Below are positions 12,370 through 22,392 of a stretch of DNA of 64,000 nt, piece by piece. Origin of the DNA: Chimonanthus salicifolius (lineage: Eukaryota > Streptophyta > Magnoliopsida > Laurales > Calycanthaceae). Where the stretch lies: positions 13,826,302 through 13,890,301 of the forward strand of contig CM023539.1 in assembly GCA_013350335.1 (NCBI GenBank). Reading direction: 5' to 3'. Position numbers and translations under genes: made by a program. Every line of letters starts with the position of its first letter. The first letter of the stretch is position 1. The notes beneath the pieces are model-generated. The model ran no database searches. It saw only the letters and a program-made list of their open reading frames with translations, and was not told the DNA's origin.

Positions 12370-13509
12370 CAATGTTGTTAAAATTGTTTGAGTTACGAGT
12401 TAACTCGTACGAGTTGATTCGACTCGGATGATCCAGCGAGTTAACTCGCATGTTAAATTGAAAATGGCCAAAAATAGTGCGATTTTGAGTAAATCGCATA
12501 TCGTATGATTCAAAGTCGGACAATCTTTGAATCGTTCGATCCATAAGAAAAGGGGAAAAAAAAAGGGAAGAGGAAATACCTCTTTTAGTAGAAGTGGAAG
12601 AAGGAATAGGGAAAGGAAAGGGAAAAAGGAAAGGAAGAAGAAATTGTACCTATTTTTCTTACTCACTTTCTCCTCCTTCGTTTCTCCTTTCCGCCAGTTC
12701 TTCGCCTTTTTTTTCTTTCATTCTTTTGTTGTGCTCAAGTCTCCTTTTTCTTTTAGGGTTTTACAGTAAATAAGGAATAAGTAAATAAGGACTCCTACTC
12801 GTGAATAAAGGGTGTTTCGTTAATTAGCCTTCAACTAATAAGTACTGTTCACTTCTTTATCTTTACTTAAAAAATATTTTTTTTATCTTTATATCTATTT
12901 TCTTTTAGCGTTTTACGGTAAATAAGGACTTGTGAATAAGGTTTTCGTTAATTAGCCTTCAACTAATAAGTACTGTTCACGGAACAGTATTTATTTGTTG
13001 AAGGCTTCTTTATCTTTACTTAAAAAATATTTTTTATCTTTTATACCTATTTAAAAAAATTAAAAACTGTAATTTTTTTATTTTTTTAAATTATTTGATA
13101 AATACTAATAAAATTCTTTAAATGACTTTGATTTATTTGTTAATGATATCTATTTAAAAAATAAATAGTTCTAATTTAAAAAATATTTGATAGATGTTAT
13201 TAAGGGTTTTTTAAAATTTTAAATGTTATTGGTTTATTTGCTGATTTTTTAAATTTATTAGTACTTATTACTTAATATTTATATTTAAATCTCATATTAA
13301 TATATTTTTATATTTTTTATGGATAGTTATTTACTATGGATGATAAAGTATGTTATTATTCTATGTCATTTTATATATAATTGTAGTATAAATAATAATT
13401 ATAGCAAAAAAAAGTAAAGAATGTTATAATTCTTATTATTCTACGATTTACGATTTACGAGTCACACCCTTAGACCGATTTACGATACGATTCGAGTTTG
13501 ACAACATTG
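12370..13509. mobile_element. hAT-like non-autonomous element, copy 2
   Basis: It is flanked by an exact 8-bp duplication CCTCAAAC (12362-12369 and 13510-13517). The terminal inverted repeats are CAATGTTGT and ACAACATTG. The left subterminal region repeats CGAGTTAACTCG-like words; the right ends with ACGAGTCACACCC and GATACGATTCGAGTTTG. The core has a purine-rich block (12545-12640) and a long AT-rich half. There is a local duplication of ACGGTAAATAAGG...AACTAATAAGTACTGTTCAC (about 12760-12860 and 12910-12980). No transposase frame. Confidence 0.85.
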
Positions 13510-14341
13510 CCTCAAACAATAGGATGTCATAAAGCAAGAAACTCTACAGCTGCCCCTGCTGATGGTTTGTGTGCCCAACCAATGCTGATGGTTTGTGTGT
13601 CCAACCAATATCTCTCTTGAGTAAATGATTGAGAGAATTGTTTCTTTTCTGGTTCTTCTATCAATAGAAAATCCACTTTATGTTTTTTCATCAATCTTCC
13701 AATAGCTCCTCTCTTCTCCTTGAGGCCAAGGCCTTATATTCCACGTCAAAATCTTCATTACCCTTCCATCTGCTGTAGAAGACTGAAGAATCTAGATCTG
13801 CCCATGAGGGTAGCTGAACTGGATATTGACTTGACCATTTGAATTCAAGAAGTGATCCCTTTCTTCTATCCATTGAAGGATCAACTCGGCTTTGGCCTCA
13901 TTGCTAGAAGTGATACCCATTCTTTCCTCCGCGTCCAAATTTTCTCCCCTTTTTCTTTTGAGTAACCCCTTCTACCAAGTGCCTCCAGCTCATTCTCCTT
14001 GTTGTCGGATCCGCCACCGACACCTCTTCCTATTGCTTCTTTACTGTTCACCACATCTTTTCAACTTCAAAAGAGCTGGAAACAATCCATTGGCACTAAT
14101 GACGGCATCTGACAAATTCTGATTTCTACCTTCCGCCACCCTCTTTCTGTCCCACTAACAGTGCCTGGAGCATTAATGCAGTCATTATTTGTATCCCTTT
14201 GCTTGAGAGAGTAAGCAACAAAATGTTGGCTGCAGGTCTGTAAAACTGCTTCTGGCCCGTCACCGAGTATACCTGATGATATAAATAATGGAAGAAATAA
14301 AAGAAAAAAGGAGAAATAATAAGATAAAGTTGTTCTATATT
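13510..14341 (-). pseudogene. L1 LINE 5' part: ORF2 start and upstream region
   Basis: The minus-strand ATG at 13758 begins MKILTWNIR, the hallmark start of plant L1 ORF2 (the endonuclease N-terminus). A shifted frame continues with GLKEKRGAIGRLMKK-like and KHKVDFLLIEE-like words. Upstream, 13873-13759 reads an ORF1-like WIEERDHFLNSNGQ. A 30-bp word around GATGGTTTGTGTG is duplicated (13560-13605). The element is broken by stops. 14130-14341 shows nothing specific and ends at the copia target site ATATT. Confidence 0.65.
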
Positions 14342-14491
14342 TATTAGGATTGACTTACCCTTGTAATTTATTTTGTATTTATTTTATGTAACTCCTTTCC
14401 TTTTATATTTTGTATTCTCCTCTATTAATACAAAACCTTCGGGTCTCTCCTAAATTAAGGAAGACACAATCAAATCGTGTCTAATTTCACA
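14342..14491 (+). repeat. 5' LTR of copia element
   Basis: 150 bp, starting TATTAGGATTGACTTACCC and ending CTAATTTCACA. The first bases are TA rather than the usual TG in both LTRs, so the change predates or accompanied this insertion. It includes TTTATATTTTGTATTC, a likely TATA region. Confidence 0.93.
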
Positions 14492-14503
14492 TGGTATCAG
14501 AGC
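14492..14503 (+). other. Primer-binding site (initiator Met-tRNA type)
   Basis: TGGTATCAGAGC immediately follows the 5' LTR. This is the standard plant retrotransposon site complementary to the 3' end of initiator Met-tRNA. Confidence 0.92.
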
Positions 14504-15322
14504 AAGGTTTCACCCCTTTCTATTCCTCAAATTTTTTTTTTCCCGTTTCTTATCTGTGAAACGGACGTTTTCCATTTCCGACGGACGCTCATCGGATTCT
14601 GACCTGATTCAGATCTCGGCTCCTTCTGTTGCTGTTCTCAGTCCGCCAGACCTGCGCTCTGCTAGAGGGAATCGGTCTGCCAGAGGGAATCATTCTCAGA
14701 TCTCCCGTCTGTGTTGTGCTTGCCGCTGCCCTTCGTGGACGTTGATCGGACTGCAGCTCCATCACCGTTTCTCTCCGTCACGGCTTGCGTTTTGCTGATC
14801 GAGTCCTTTGGCCTTGCCATTTCTCACATATCTGTTCTTGCTGCGCACACCTCAGATCTGTTGTTGTTCCGTCAGCCGCTCTTTTGCCGCCGCCTCTGCT
14901 GCGTGACATTGGCAACCCTTCTCTCACTGGACCTATTCCCGATCTGATTTCCAGATCTGCGAGCTCTGTGAGACCAAAGGGGGCGAGAGAATAAGAGGCG
15001 AACTCTCCATCGCTACACCTGTCGGCGCCGCCCACGACATTTGGTTTCGTTGGGTTGGTTCCTTCTTGCACACAGGCAATCTTGCCTTTCCTGGCTGCGG
15101 CCGACGCTCCACTGGAAGCTCTTCTTCCAATTTTTTTCGGTGGCCTCTCTTTCCCGCCGTCACAGTCGCCCTTCCCAGCCATTTTTTTTTTTCGATCTGG
15201 ACTTGGATCCAGCCCTGCCCTCTGTCTCTGAGAACGCCGCACTGTCGGTTTTCTTCTCCAGCCGACCCGCACACCAGGTCTGATTTCGGTCTTCAGCTAT
15301 TGCAGATCTCTGCTTTCGGCTA
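14504..15322 (+). other. Copia leader region where gag would be expected
   Basis: This GC-rich 0.8 kb shows only short, low-complexity frames rich in Ser, Pro, Leu and Arg. No gag core and no CCHC knuckle were seen here or in the first part of the long frame. The words RSARGNRSARGNH come from a short local duplication near 14660-14690. Either gag has been deleted or replaced, or this belongs to a lineage whose gag I do not recognise. Confidence 0.5.
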
Positions 15323-18300
15323 TTGTTGCCGCCGCCTCACCGGCTGCCTTTCTGCCCCCACGCTACAACACCCTTTCTCGCCTTTCTCGCCGGTCTATCA
15401 GAGCCCCGCCCATCGTCGCCGCTGTTATCCGGTGTTCTTTGCGATCCGCCGACGTCTGCCACATCAGTGCTCCGCCCAGGAACGACGGCAACAATTGGGT
15501 CTCTTCTCGGTAGGCACATTGCAGAACTGCCTCCTTCATCGCTTCCGAACAAGAGACAAGGCCACTCCTCTCACTTGATACGATTGGCGGTTCTTACTCG
15601 GCCCACCCATCTCGAACATTTTATTATTCGAGTTGGTCCCTCATTCTCAATGGCCACCCCCTCTTCAGGTATTCTTAGTCTTCATGCTGGCGTCGCAGGT
15701 ATTGCCCTTACTGTTCCATCTTCTTCTACTTGGATTATTGATACTGGTGCTAGTAATCACATGTGCTCCACGCTATCTTCCTTTTCTTCATACAAACCAT
15801 GTTCTCCACCACCTTCTGTTCAACTTCCAGATGGCTCGCATGTACTGGTCACACATATTGGAACTGTTAACCTCTCACCCTCTATTGTGCTTAAGAATGT
15901 TTTCTTCATTCCGTCCTTCAAGTTTAACCTTTTATCTGTGACCCAACTTGCCACATTCAATTCTTGTTCAGTGATTTTTTCTTCTTCTCATTGTATTTTT
16001 CAGGACCTGTCAACACGGCAGATGATTGGACAAGGGGTCGTTCATGAGGGGCTCTACTACTTCCATGCGACTTCGGCAATGGCAGTCATTCGCCCCCCTT
16101 CCCTTGATCTTTGGCATTGGCGACTTGGTCACTTAAATCATCGTACTCTCAACAACTTAGCCAAGGATGTTTCTTTTATCTCTTGTTCTAAACATCCCGC
16201 TTGTGAGATTTGTCCCCAAGCGAAGCAATCGCGGTTACCATTTACTTCTAGTACCATCACCACTAGCAGGCCATTCGCTTTAATTCACTGTGATATATGG
16301 GGACCCTTTTCTCAACCTTCTTTCAATAGCTCTCGCTATTTTTTGACTATTGTTGATGATTTTAGCAGATGCACATGGCTTTATCTTATGCGTGTCAAGT
16401 CTGAAACTCCATCTCTTTTGAAATCTTTTTTTTCCATGATCCACACTCAATTTCATTCTCGCATTGCCTCCCTTCAGTCGGGTACTGGTGGTGAACTATT
16501 TCCCCTTATTCAAAAAGTTCGTTCGGATAACGGTACCGAGTTTCTTTCTGCTGATATGCAGAATTTCTTTTCCTCTCATGGGGTAATCCATCAACGGAGT
16601 TGCGTTGCAACTCCACAACAAAATGGCATTGTCGAATGCAAGCACCGTCATCTTCTTGAGGTTGCTCGTGCCCTTCGCTTTCAGTCCCATCTACCTTTAC
16701 AATTTTGGGACGAGTGCGTCCTCACTGCTACCTACCTCATCAATAAAATGCCCACCTCTATTTTATCCGGTAAATCCCCACATGAAGTTATGTTCCACTC
16801 CAAACCGAACTACTCCTGTTTACGTGTCTTTGGTAGCTTATGTTTTGGTCACAACTTTAACATCAAGCATAAGTTTGACCAACGGGCCAAACCGGGCATT
16901 TTTGTCGGTTACCCCTATGCTCAAAAAGGCTATCGCATCTTTGACCTCGCTTCCAAATCCATTTACACATCTCGTGATGTCACCTTTTATGAGGGTATAT
17001 TTCCCTATCGTGATTTGCCTCCCTCCACACCATCACATTTTCCTGTTACCCCATTACCCATCTCTGATGATCCTGCCTTTGATTTTCCTTCTCATTCGCC
17101 TGTTGTTACTTCTCCACCACCTGTTACTCCACCTGCTTTTCTTGATTCAAGTCAGCCCAGCGGCACTCTGCCTTCTATTCCCTCTCCTGTTGCTTCGCCA
17201 CCAGCTACTCGGCCTAGTCGCATTCGGCGCCCACCGCCCCATTTGGCTGATTATCATTGTTCTACTGCCACTCATGAGCGTCCACCTTCTCCTCCCGCCT
17301 CCAAGTTGACAGGTACACCTTACCCCATTTCCCATTATCTTCATACTTCTAACCTTTCTGTTGCACATAGAGCTTTTCTTTCCAATATTTGTTCCACAGA
17401 TGAGCCACGTACCTTTTCTCAGGCTATTAAGTCTCCAAACTGGAAAGCCGCCATGGAACAAGAAATTGAAGCACTTGAAAAGAATAATACTTGGACTCTC
17501 ACTTCTCTTCCTGCCGACAAGAAACCCATTGGTTGCAAATGGGTATACAAGATCAAGTACCGGTCCGATGGTTCTATTGAGCGTCATAAGGCTCGTCTCG
17601 TCGCCAAGGGATTTACTCAGATTGAAGGGTTGGATTATCATGACACCTTTGCTCCTGTTGCTAAATTGGTCACTGTTCGTGCTCTTCTCTCTGTTGCCTC
17701 CGTCAAGCAGTGGTCACTTCATCAGCTTGATGTTAACAATGCCTTCTTACAGGGTGATCTTGATGAAGAAGTATATATGACTCTTCTGCCTGGTTTTGCA
17801 CGACAGGGGGAGCCACGGGTTTGTAAGTTAAACAAATCTATTTATGGGTTGAAGCAGGCTTCTCGCCAGTGGTTTGCCAAATTCTCCTCTACTCTTCTTC
17901 AAGCTGGTTTTTCTCAGTCTAAGTCTGATTATTCATTGTTCACACATCACACCGGCTGTTCTTCGACCTTTGTGCTGGTCTATGTTGATGATATCATCAT
18001 CACTGGAAATGATGCTTTGGCCATTCAACGCCTTAAATGCTTCCTTGAAGATAAATTTTATATTAAAGATTTGGGGCGCCTCAAATACTTTCTTGGCATT
18101 GAAGTTGCACGCTCTAAGAAGGGTCTTTTCCTCTCCCAAAGAAAATATCTTCTCGACATTCTCAAGGATACAGGTTTTATTGGCGGACGTGTCTCAGATT
18201 TTCCAATGGAACAAAAGCTGCGCTTATCACCTGCTGATGGGACTTTACTTCCTGATCCCACATCATATCGTCGTCTCGTGGGCCGTCTTATATACCTCAC

Positions 18301-18937
18301 TGTTACCAGGCCAGATATTAACTATGCAGTACACATTCTCAGCCAGTTTATTCTCTCTCCTCATAGTGCGCATTTGGACGCCGCGCACCGTGTGATTCGC
18401 TATTTGAAGGGCTCCGTCAATAAAGGGATTCTTTTATCTTCCTCTAGCAGCCTTATTCTACAGGGATATTGTGATTCTGATTGGGCTGGTTGTCCAACTA
18501 CTCGGCGGTCCACCACTGGTTATTGCACCTTCCTCGGTTCCAACCTCATTTCATGGAAGACCAAGAAGCAACACACAGTTTCCCGATCCTCAGCTGAAGC
18601 CGAGTATCGCGCCATGGCTACCTTGACCTGTGAGCTCCGATGGTTGAAATACTTACTCAGTAACCTTGGTATTCTCCACCCTTCGCCCATCACTTTATTT
18701 TGTGACAATCAAGCTGCCTTACACATTGCCACCAATCCCGTTTTTCATGAACGGACGAAACACATCGAGCTTGATTGTCATTTTGTACGGGAGAAACTTC
18801 AGTCTAAGTTGCTTGTTCCTCGCTACATTCCTTCTTCTCATCAACTTGCTGATGTCTTCCCCAAGCCATTGGGCAAAGATTCTTTCCATGACCTGATTCG
18901 CAAGTTGGGCGTTATTCACATACACGCTCCACCTTGA
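15323..18937 (+). CDS. Copia polyprotein: protease, integrase, RT, RNase H (intact frame)
   Basis: A 1204-codon frame. The true start is uncertain: residues 1 to about 110 look non-homologous, and the Met in MATPSSGILS (near 15650) is an alternative. In order, the protein has the protease motif DTGASNHMC (Asp at about 140), the GAG-pre-integrase block LWHWRLGHLNHRTL and its CEIC cysteines, an integrase core with Asp324, Asp402 and Glu438 (the D-35-E spacing), RT with RHKARLVAKGFTQ and the active site YVDD at about 887-890, and RNase H with DSDWAGCPTTRRST and AEAEYRAM. It ends ADVFPKPLG, where most relatives have ADIFTKPLG. The stop codon lies inside the polypurine tract. The protein would catalyse maturation, reverse transcription and integration of the element. 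Confidence 0.93.
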   Translation: MLPPPHRLPFCPHATTPFLAFLAGLSEPRPSSPLLSGVLCDPPTSATSVLRPGTTATIGSLLGRHIAELPPSSLPNKRQGHSSHLIRLAVLTRPTHLEHFIIRVGPSFSMATPSSGILSLHAGVAGIALTVPSSSTWIIDTGASNHMCSTLSSFSSYKPCSPPPSVQLPDGSHVLVTHIGTVNLSPSIVLKNVFFIPSFKFNLLSVTQLATFNSCSVIFSSSHCIFQDLSTRQMIGQGVVHEGLYYFHATSAMAVIRPPSLDLWHWRLGHLNHRTLNNLAKDVSFISCSKHPACEICPQAKQSRLPFTSSTITTSRPFALIHCDIWGPFSQPSFNSSRYFLTIVDDFSRCTWLYLMRVKSETPSLLKSFFSMIHTQFHSRIASLQSGTGGELFPLIQKVRSDNGTEFLSADMQNFFSSHGVIHQRSCVATPQQNGIVECKHRHLLEVARALRFQSHLPLQFWDECVLTATYLINKMPTSILSGKSPHEVMFHSKPNYSCLRVFGSLCFGHNFNIKHKFDQRAKPGIFVGYPYAQKGYRIFDLASKSIYTSRDVTFYEGIFPYRDLPPSTPSHFPVTPLPISDDPAFDFPSHSPVVTSPPPVTPPAFLDSSQPSGTLPSIPSPVASPPATRPSRIRRPPPHLADYHCSTATHERPPSPPASKLTGTPYPISHYLHTSNLSVAHRAFLSNICSTDEPRTFSQAIKSPNWKAAMEQEIEALEKNNTWTLTSLPADKKPIGCKWVYKIKYRSDGSIERHKARLVAKGFTQIEGLDYHDTFAPVAKLVTVRALLSVASVKQWSLHQLDVNNAFLQGDLDEEVYMTLLPGFARQGEPRVCKLNKSIYGLKQASRQWFAKFSSTLLQAGFSQSKSDYSLFTHHTGCSSTFVLVYVDDIIITGNDALAIQRLKCFLEDKFYIKDLGRLKYFLGIEVARSKKGLFLSQRKYLLDILKDTGFIGGRVSDFPMEQKLRLSPADGTLLPDPTSYRRLVGRLIYLTVTRPDINYAVHILSQFILSPHSAHLDAAHRVIRYLKGSVNKGILLSSSSSLILQGYCDSDWAGCPTTRRSTTGYCTFLGSNLISWKTKKQHTVSRSSAEAEYRAMATLTCELRWLKYLLSNLGILHPSPITLFCDNQAALHIATNPVFHERTKHIELDCHFVREKLQSKLLVPRYIPSSHQLADVFPKPLGKDSFHDLIRKLGVIHIHAPP

Positions 18938-18944
18938 GGGGGAG
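18936..18944 (+). other. Polypurine tract of copia element
   Basis: GAGGGGGAG directly precedes the 3' LTR and overlaps the pol stop codon. This is the expected plus-strand priming site. Confidence 0.9.
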
Positions 18945-19094
18945 TATTAGGATTGACTTACCCTTGTAATTTATTTTGTATTTATTTTATGTAACTCCTT
19001 TCCTTTTATATTTTGTATTCTCCTCTATTAATACAAAACCTTCGGGTCTCTCCTAAATTAAGGAAGGCACAATCAAATGGTGTCTAATTTCACA
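18945..19094 (+). repeat. 3' LTR of copia element
   Basis: 150 bp matching the 5' LTR except for GAAGGC versus GAAGAC, and AATGGTG versus AATCGTG, near its end. Confidence 0.93.
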
Positions 19095-19169
19095 ATATTG
19101 GATTAATTTAGCATGGTGTAATCAAATCGTGTCTAATTTCACAATATTGGATTAATTTAGCATGGTGTA
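19072..19169. repeat. 49-bp tandem duplication across the LTR/host junction
   Basis: Two adjacent 49-bp units (19072-19120 and 19121-19169) each contain the last 23 bp of the LTR plus 26 bp of flank (ATATTGGATT...GCATGGTGTA). They differ by eye only at the pair GG/CG, where the second unit matches the 5' LTR rather than the 3' LTR. Confidence 0.9.
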
Positions 19170-20370
19170 CAGGACTGTATTTTATAGACACAAGACACAA
19201 CTATAAAAGGAATTCCAATTCTAATGTGTGCAACAGTCCTTGAGACTATTCAAAATAATATGACTTCTTTCCATAAAAGAATAAAAACCTATTCACACTA
19301 TCGACAACACAACCTGCTGGCCTAGCTTGATAGTCTATGGTCCAGTTCATTCTTGCTGAAAGTAGACCTGAGGACCCAGCTCAAATCTAAGATCCAGCTC
19401 ATATATGACAAATTGCTGTCCAAATTCATGGTTCCATCAAAATTTAACTTGACATACACTGTCAAGGTGCCTGCCATAAGTCAACCATTACAGTTGAGTT
19501 TGCAATCACTGCTTGAGGGCCATTGGCCTTGATCCAATTATTAGTCTCTGATGTGTCTCTTCTCAGCATGTCTGCAGCTCTTTTTTTCCTCTTTTGAAAG
19601 GAACATTTCTACTGTTGTTAATGGCATACTATTGAAACAAAATCATTTATTGCTTTTTGTAAATGTCACGTCATAAATCTGTAGTAGTAATGAGACTTAG
19701 ATTACAAATTTTTTTCCAGAAGTAAGGAAATAAATTTCAAGACTTGGAAGCTATGCAGAGTTTTGGGAGAATCATATTGTTATAACGAAGAAACCATGAT
19801 GCAGCAAAAAATACAAGTAACCATACAGAAAGACACAAGGTCTACATGGTTTGACAATGTCTCTCCATCCATAATGAGATGGGAGACATTCACTATCTTT
19901 GCGAATAGGTATTAACCATCTTTGCGAATAGGTTACGATGGAATTTGAGGGTTTATCCTCTCTTCCTCACACCTCTTTGAATACAAAGCAAATCATAACC
20001 TTAGAAATCTCTGAAACATGTATCATTTAGTTAGTGCCCAGTATAGAATTAGAAAAGCACCCTTGTACCCTTAACACCGCTAGCACCTCTGGACCACCAA
20101 CTAGGGGGATGCTGACCCTTGGGATTCCTAAAATCCCAATTAGGGGTCCATGTCCAATGTGGCCCAGATAACCAGAGAATACAAGACATATTCACAGCAC
20201 ATCTAATAGTTAGTTACAGCATTAGGACATTTGAAGAACAGGTGAAACTCATTTCAACATGACTGGTGCAATTTCTTCATTCATCAGGAATATTCATGTT
20301 TAGATTCTGAAAGTAAGAATTATTTTAACTTGTCATAGTTTGGCCTGACCTATTTGTATGGTTCTTGCAG
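19170..20370. other. Intronic/intergenic sequence upstream of first visible POLH exon
   Basis: No coding exon or recognisable element was found. A 20-bp word, ATCTTTGCGAATAGGT, repeats at about 19897 and 19919. The stretch ends in TTCTTGCAG, the acceptor for exon A. The first coding exon of POLH should lie further 5' and was not detected anywhere upstream in this window. Confidence 0.5.
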
Positions 20371-20491
20371 TGGAGCAAAGGAAACAGCCAGAACTGAGGG
20401 GTTTACCCACTGCTGTTGTACAGTACAATTCCTGGAAAGGGGGTGGCCTGATTGCTGTTAGCTATGAAGCCCGAAAATTTGGTGTGAAGCG
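20371..20491 (+). CDS. POLH: POLH exon A (palm/fingers start)
   Basis: The acceptor is TTCTTGCAG and the donor CG|GTAGGT. It encodes (V)EQRKQPELRGLPTAVVQYN, then a WKGGG turn, then IAVSYEARKFGVK. The SYEAR block supplies the fingers residues that contact the incoming nucleotide in eta-family structures. It enters with one base carried from the missing upstream exon and leaves with two, which pair with the first base of exon B to make Arg. Confidence 0.93.
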
Positions 20492-20900
20492 GTAGGTATA
20501 ATGTCTTAGGTGCATGCAAGAATTTAACTGTCCTGATTATCAAGATATGATGCACTGTATAAACAAGTGGGTGTCTTTTCTTCGGTCCATATGATTGCCA
20601 TTCTGGACCATTCTTTTTAATAGGCAGTGTCCTCAACAACCTTCTGATTGGAATATTTTTAATATTTGACCAACAAATAGAAGGTTAAGAAAGCAAAGAG
20701 TCCTATCATAGGAACATGGATTGGATGGTGTTGGAGCCGTAATCTGGAATGCTTTGGGAACTCTCAACACTACATGAGAATGGGACCCTCTTCTGCCTAA
20801 TGGTTGTGTCAAACAATCCATCATGCAACAGAGTCACTTTCTTTCTCTTCTTTAATATATGTCAAGTTTGGAACCAATTAAGAGGACATTTGGTTTTCAG

Positions 20901-21012
20901 TTCAATGCGAGGAGATGAGGCCAAAAAAGTATGTCCAAATATCCAGTTGATTCAGGTCCCAGTTGCTCGTGGCAAAGCTGACTTAAATTTATACCGTAAT
21001 GCAGGATCAGAG
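20901..21012 (+). CDS. POLH: POLH exon B (fingers)
   Basis: The acceptor is GGTTTTCAG and the donor GAG|GTATAT. It encodes SMRGDEAKKVCPNIQLIQVP followed by VARGKADLNLYRNAGSE, the highly conserved fingers segment of Y-family eta. 112 bp; the phase fits exons A and C exactly. Confidence 0.93.
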
Positions 21013-21145
21013 GTATATTTGGCATGAAAGCCATGCTTCAGTGACTTGTTTCTCTCTTTTAGATGCTTTATCTGTTTGCGAAGGAGATTATTCCTTCAAA
21101 TGCATAAAATAGTTTGTAATTTACTTAAACTTCATATAATTGCAG

Positions 21146-21313
21146 GTAGTTTCTGTGCTAGCGACAAGGGGACGATGTGAGAGGGCTTCTATTGACGAAG
21201 TTTATCTTGATCTTACTGATGCAGCTGAGTCAATGCTTTCTGAAAATCCTCCTGAAACATTGGAAGAAGTGGATAAAGAGGCCCTAAAATCACATATTCT
21301 TGGTCTTGATGAG
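21146..21313 (+). CDS. POLH: POLH exon C (catalytic palm, SIDE motif)
   Basis: The acceptor is ATAATTGCAG. It encodes VVSVLATRGRCERASIDEVY, then LDLTDAAESML, ending in SHILGLDE. The Asp and Glu of SIDE are the second and third catalytic acidic residues of Y-family polymerases. The donor GAG|GTTGGG is weak. The frame stays open in the intron as far as 21574, so an intron-retained transcript would add about 87 unrelated residues before a stop. The next exon lies 5.8 kb away. Confidence 0.9.
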
Positions 21314-22004
21314 GTTGGGGATAGTATTTCCATTTATCACTGTGTAGAAGCTACCAATTGTCGTCCTCAAAGATTATCCTATCCTTTACATCACCTACCT
21401 TCCTTTAACTCTGGCCTATCGTTGCAAAAATGTTGGCATAAGTTTGCTAAATGGGTCAGGATGGGTTTTGTCATTCATACCCAGACAATCCTAGGACGCA
21501 ATTATATTCAATCAGTTATGGGTGGTACATTGCTATATATATATAGGCAAAATCTCTACAAAACATCCAAGTGAGTGGCCTGCCTGTGTGTATAGGTCTC
21601 ATATGGGGCCATTTGCTGATGAATCTAAACTGTTTAAGTTGTTATTTCTCTTCTAAATTTAGATTCAACTTAACTTGATGCATTTTGACTGTTGAATTCA
21701 GCATCATAGGGAAAAACATGAGTCGAACCAATGCGGGGGTGGAAGGGGCTATGGACCTTCTTCCCCCTGTTTTTATAAAAGCCCTTTTCTAGTTTAAATA
21801 TTTTACAAAAAAGCCCCTTAAGATATGTTAAAGATTGCATATTGGTTGGGCCCCTCCAAAAATTTGAAGTTAGAAATAAGAGCTGGGATAATTTGATGGG
21901 CCTTGTTATCAACAATTTAATCGTTCCGATGATTATCTATCCAGCCATTCATTTTTTTTTTTCTCACAGGGAGGTTCCCACCCCATGGCATTTCTGTTAG
22001 ACCA

Positions 22005-22290
22005 TCCAAGTGTGTATGTATGTATATAGGTATGCATGGATGTATGCATGTATATATTTATGATGAATGTATTTATGTATGAATCTACATATGCATGTGC
22101 GCATGCATGGATGGATGTATGCATGTATATATTTATGATGAATGTATTTATGTATGAATCTATATATGCATGTATGCATGTATTTATGGATGTCTTCCTG
22201 CACGTTTGCATGTATGGATGTATTCATGCATGTTTGCATGCATTCTTGTATGAATGTATGCATGTGTTCACCTATGTTGGTGTTCACCTA
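22005..22290. repeat. ATGCATGTATG minisatellite in POLH intron
   Basis: Repeats of ATGCATG, TATGTATG and GGATGTATGC, including a larger duplication of about 75-80 bp (around 22033-22108 and 22104-22180) that contains TATATTTATGATGAATG. Open frames across it are artefacts of the 4-bp periodicity. Confidence 0.85.
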
Positions 22291-22392
22291 TCTATGCCAA
22301 GAAATCAGCAACAATATTGATAGAGTGTCTAGACATGCTGAACACATATCTGTCTACCCTTGCTCTGTTTATGATTTGCCAATGTCGTTTCT

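Larger units (their letters stand above)
14342..19094 (+). mobile_element. Young Ty1/copia retrotransposon without recognisable gag
   Basis: A 4753-bp element with two 150-bp LTRs, an exact primer-binding site, a polypurine tract and an exact 5-bp target duplication ATATT (14337-14341 and 19095-19099). The LTRs differ at two positions by eye, which indicates a recent insertion. The pol frame is open for 1204 codons. Integrase precedes RT, the copia order. The internal space before the protease is only about 1.2 kb and shows no gag core or CCHC knuckle, so particle protein would have to come from a relative. Confidence 0.93.

Noticed and set aside
14556..15578. Multiple overlapping frames as a novel gene before the copia pol
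   Set aside because: They overlap on both strands, lack domains, and lie inside the element between primer-binding site and protease. I treat the stretch as leader or lost gag region.
19170..20370. First POLH exon (Met and first catalytic Asp)
   Set aside because: Scanned for an HVDMDCFY-like coding segment followed by a GT donor on the + strand upstream of 20371; none was found, so it is reported as missing rather than guessed.
22036..22320. Met/Tyr/Cys-rich open frames on both strands
   Set aside because: They are produced by the ATGCATGTATG periodicity, which is free of stops in several phases.
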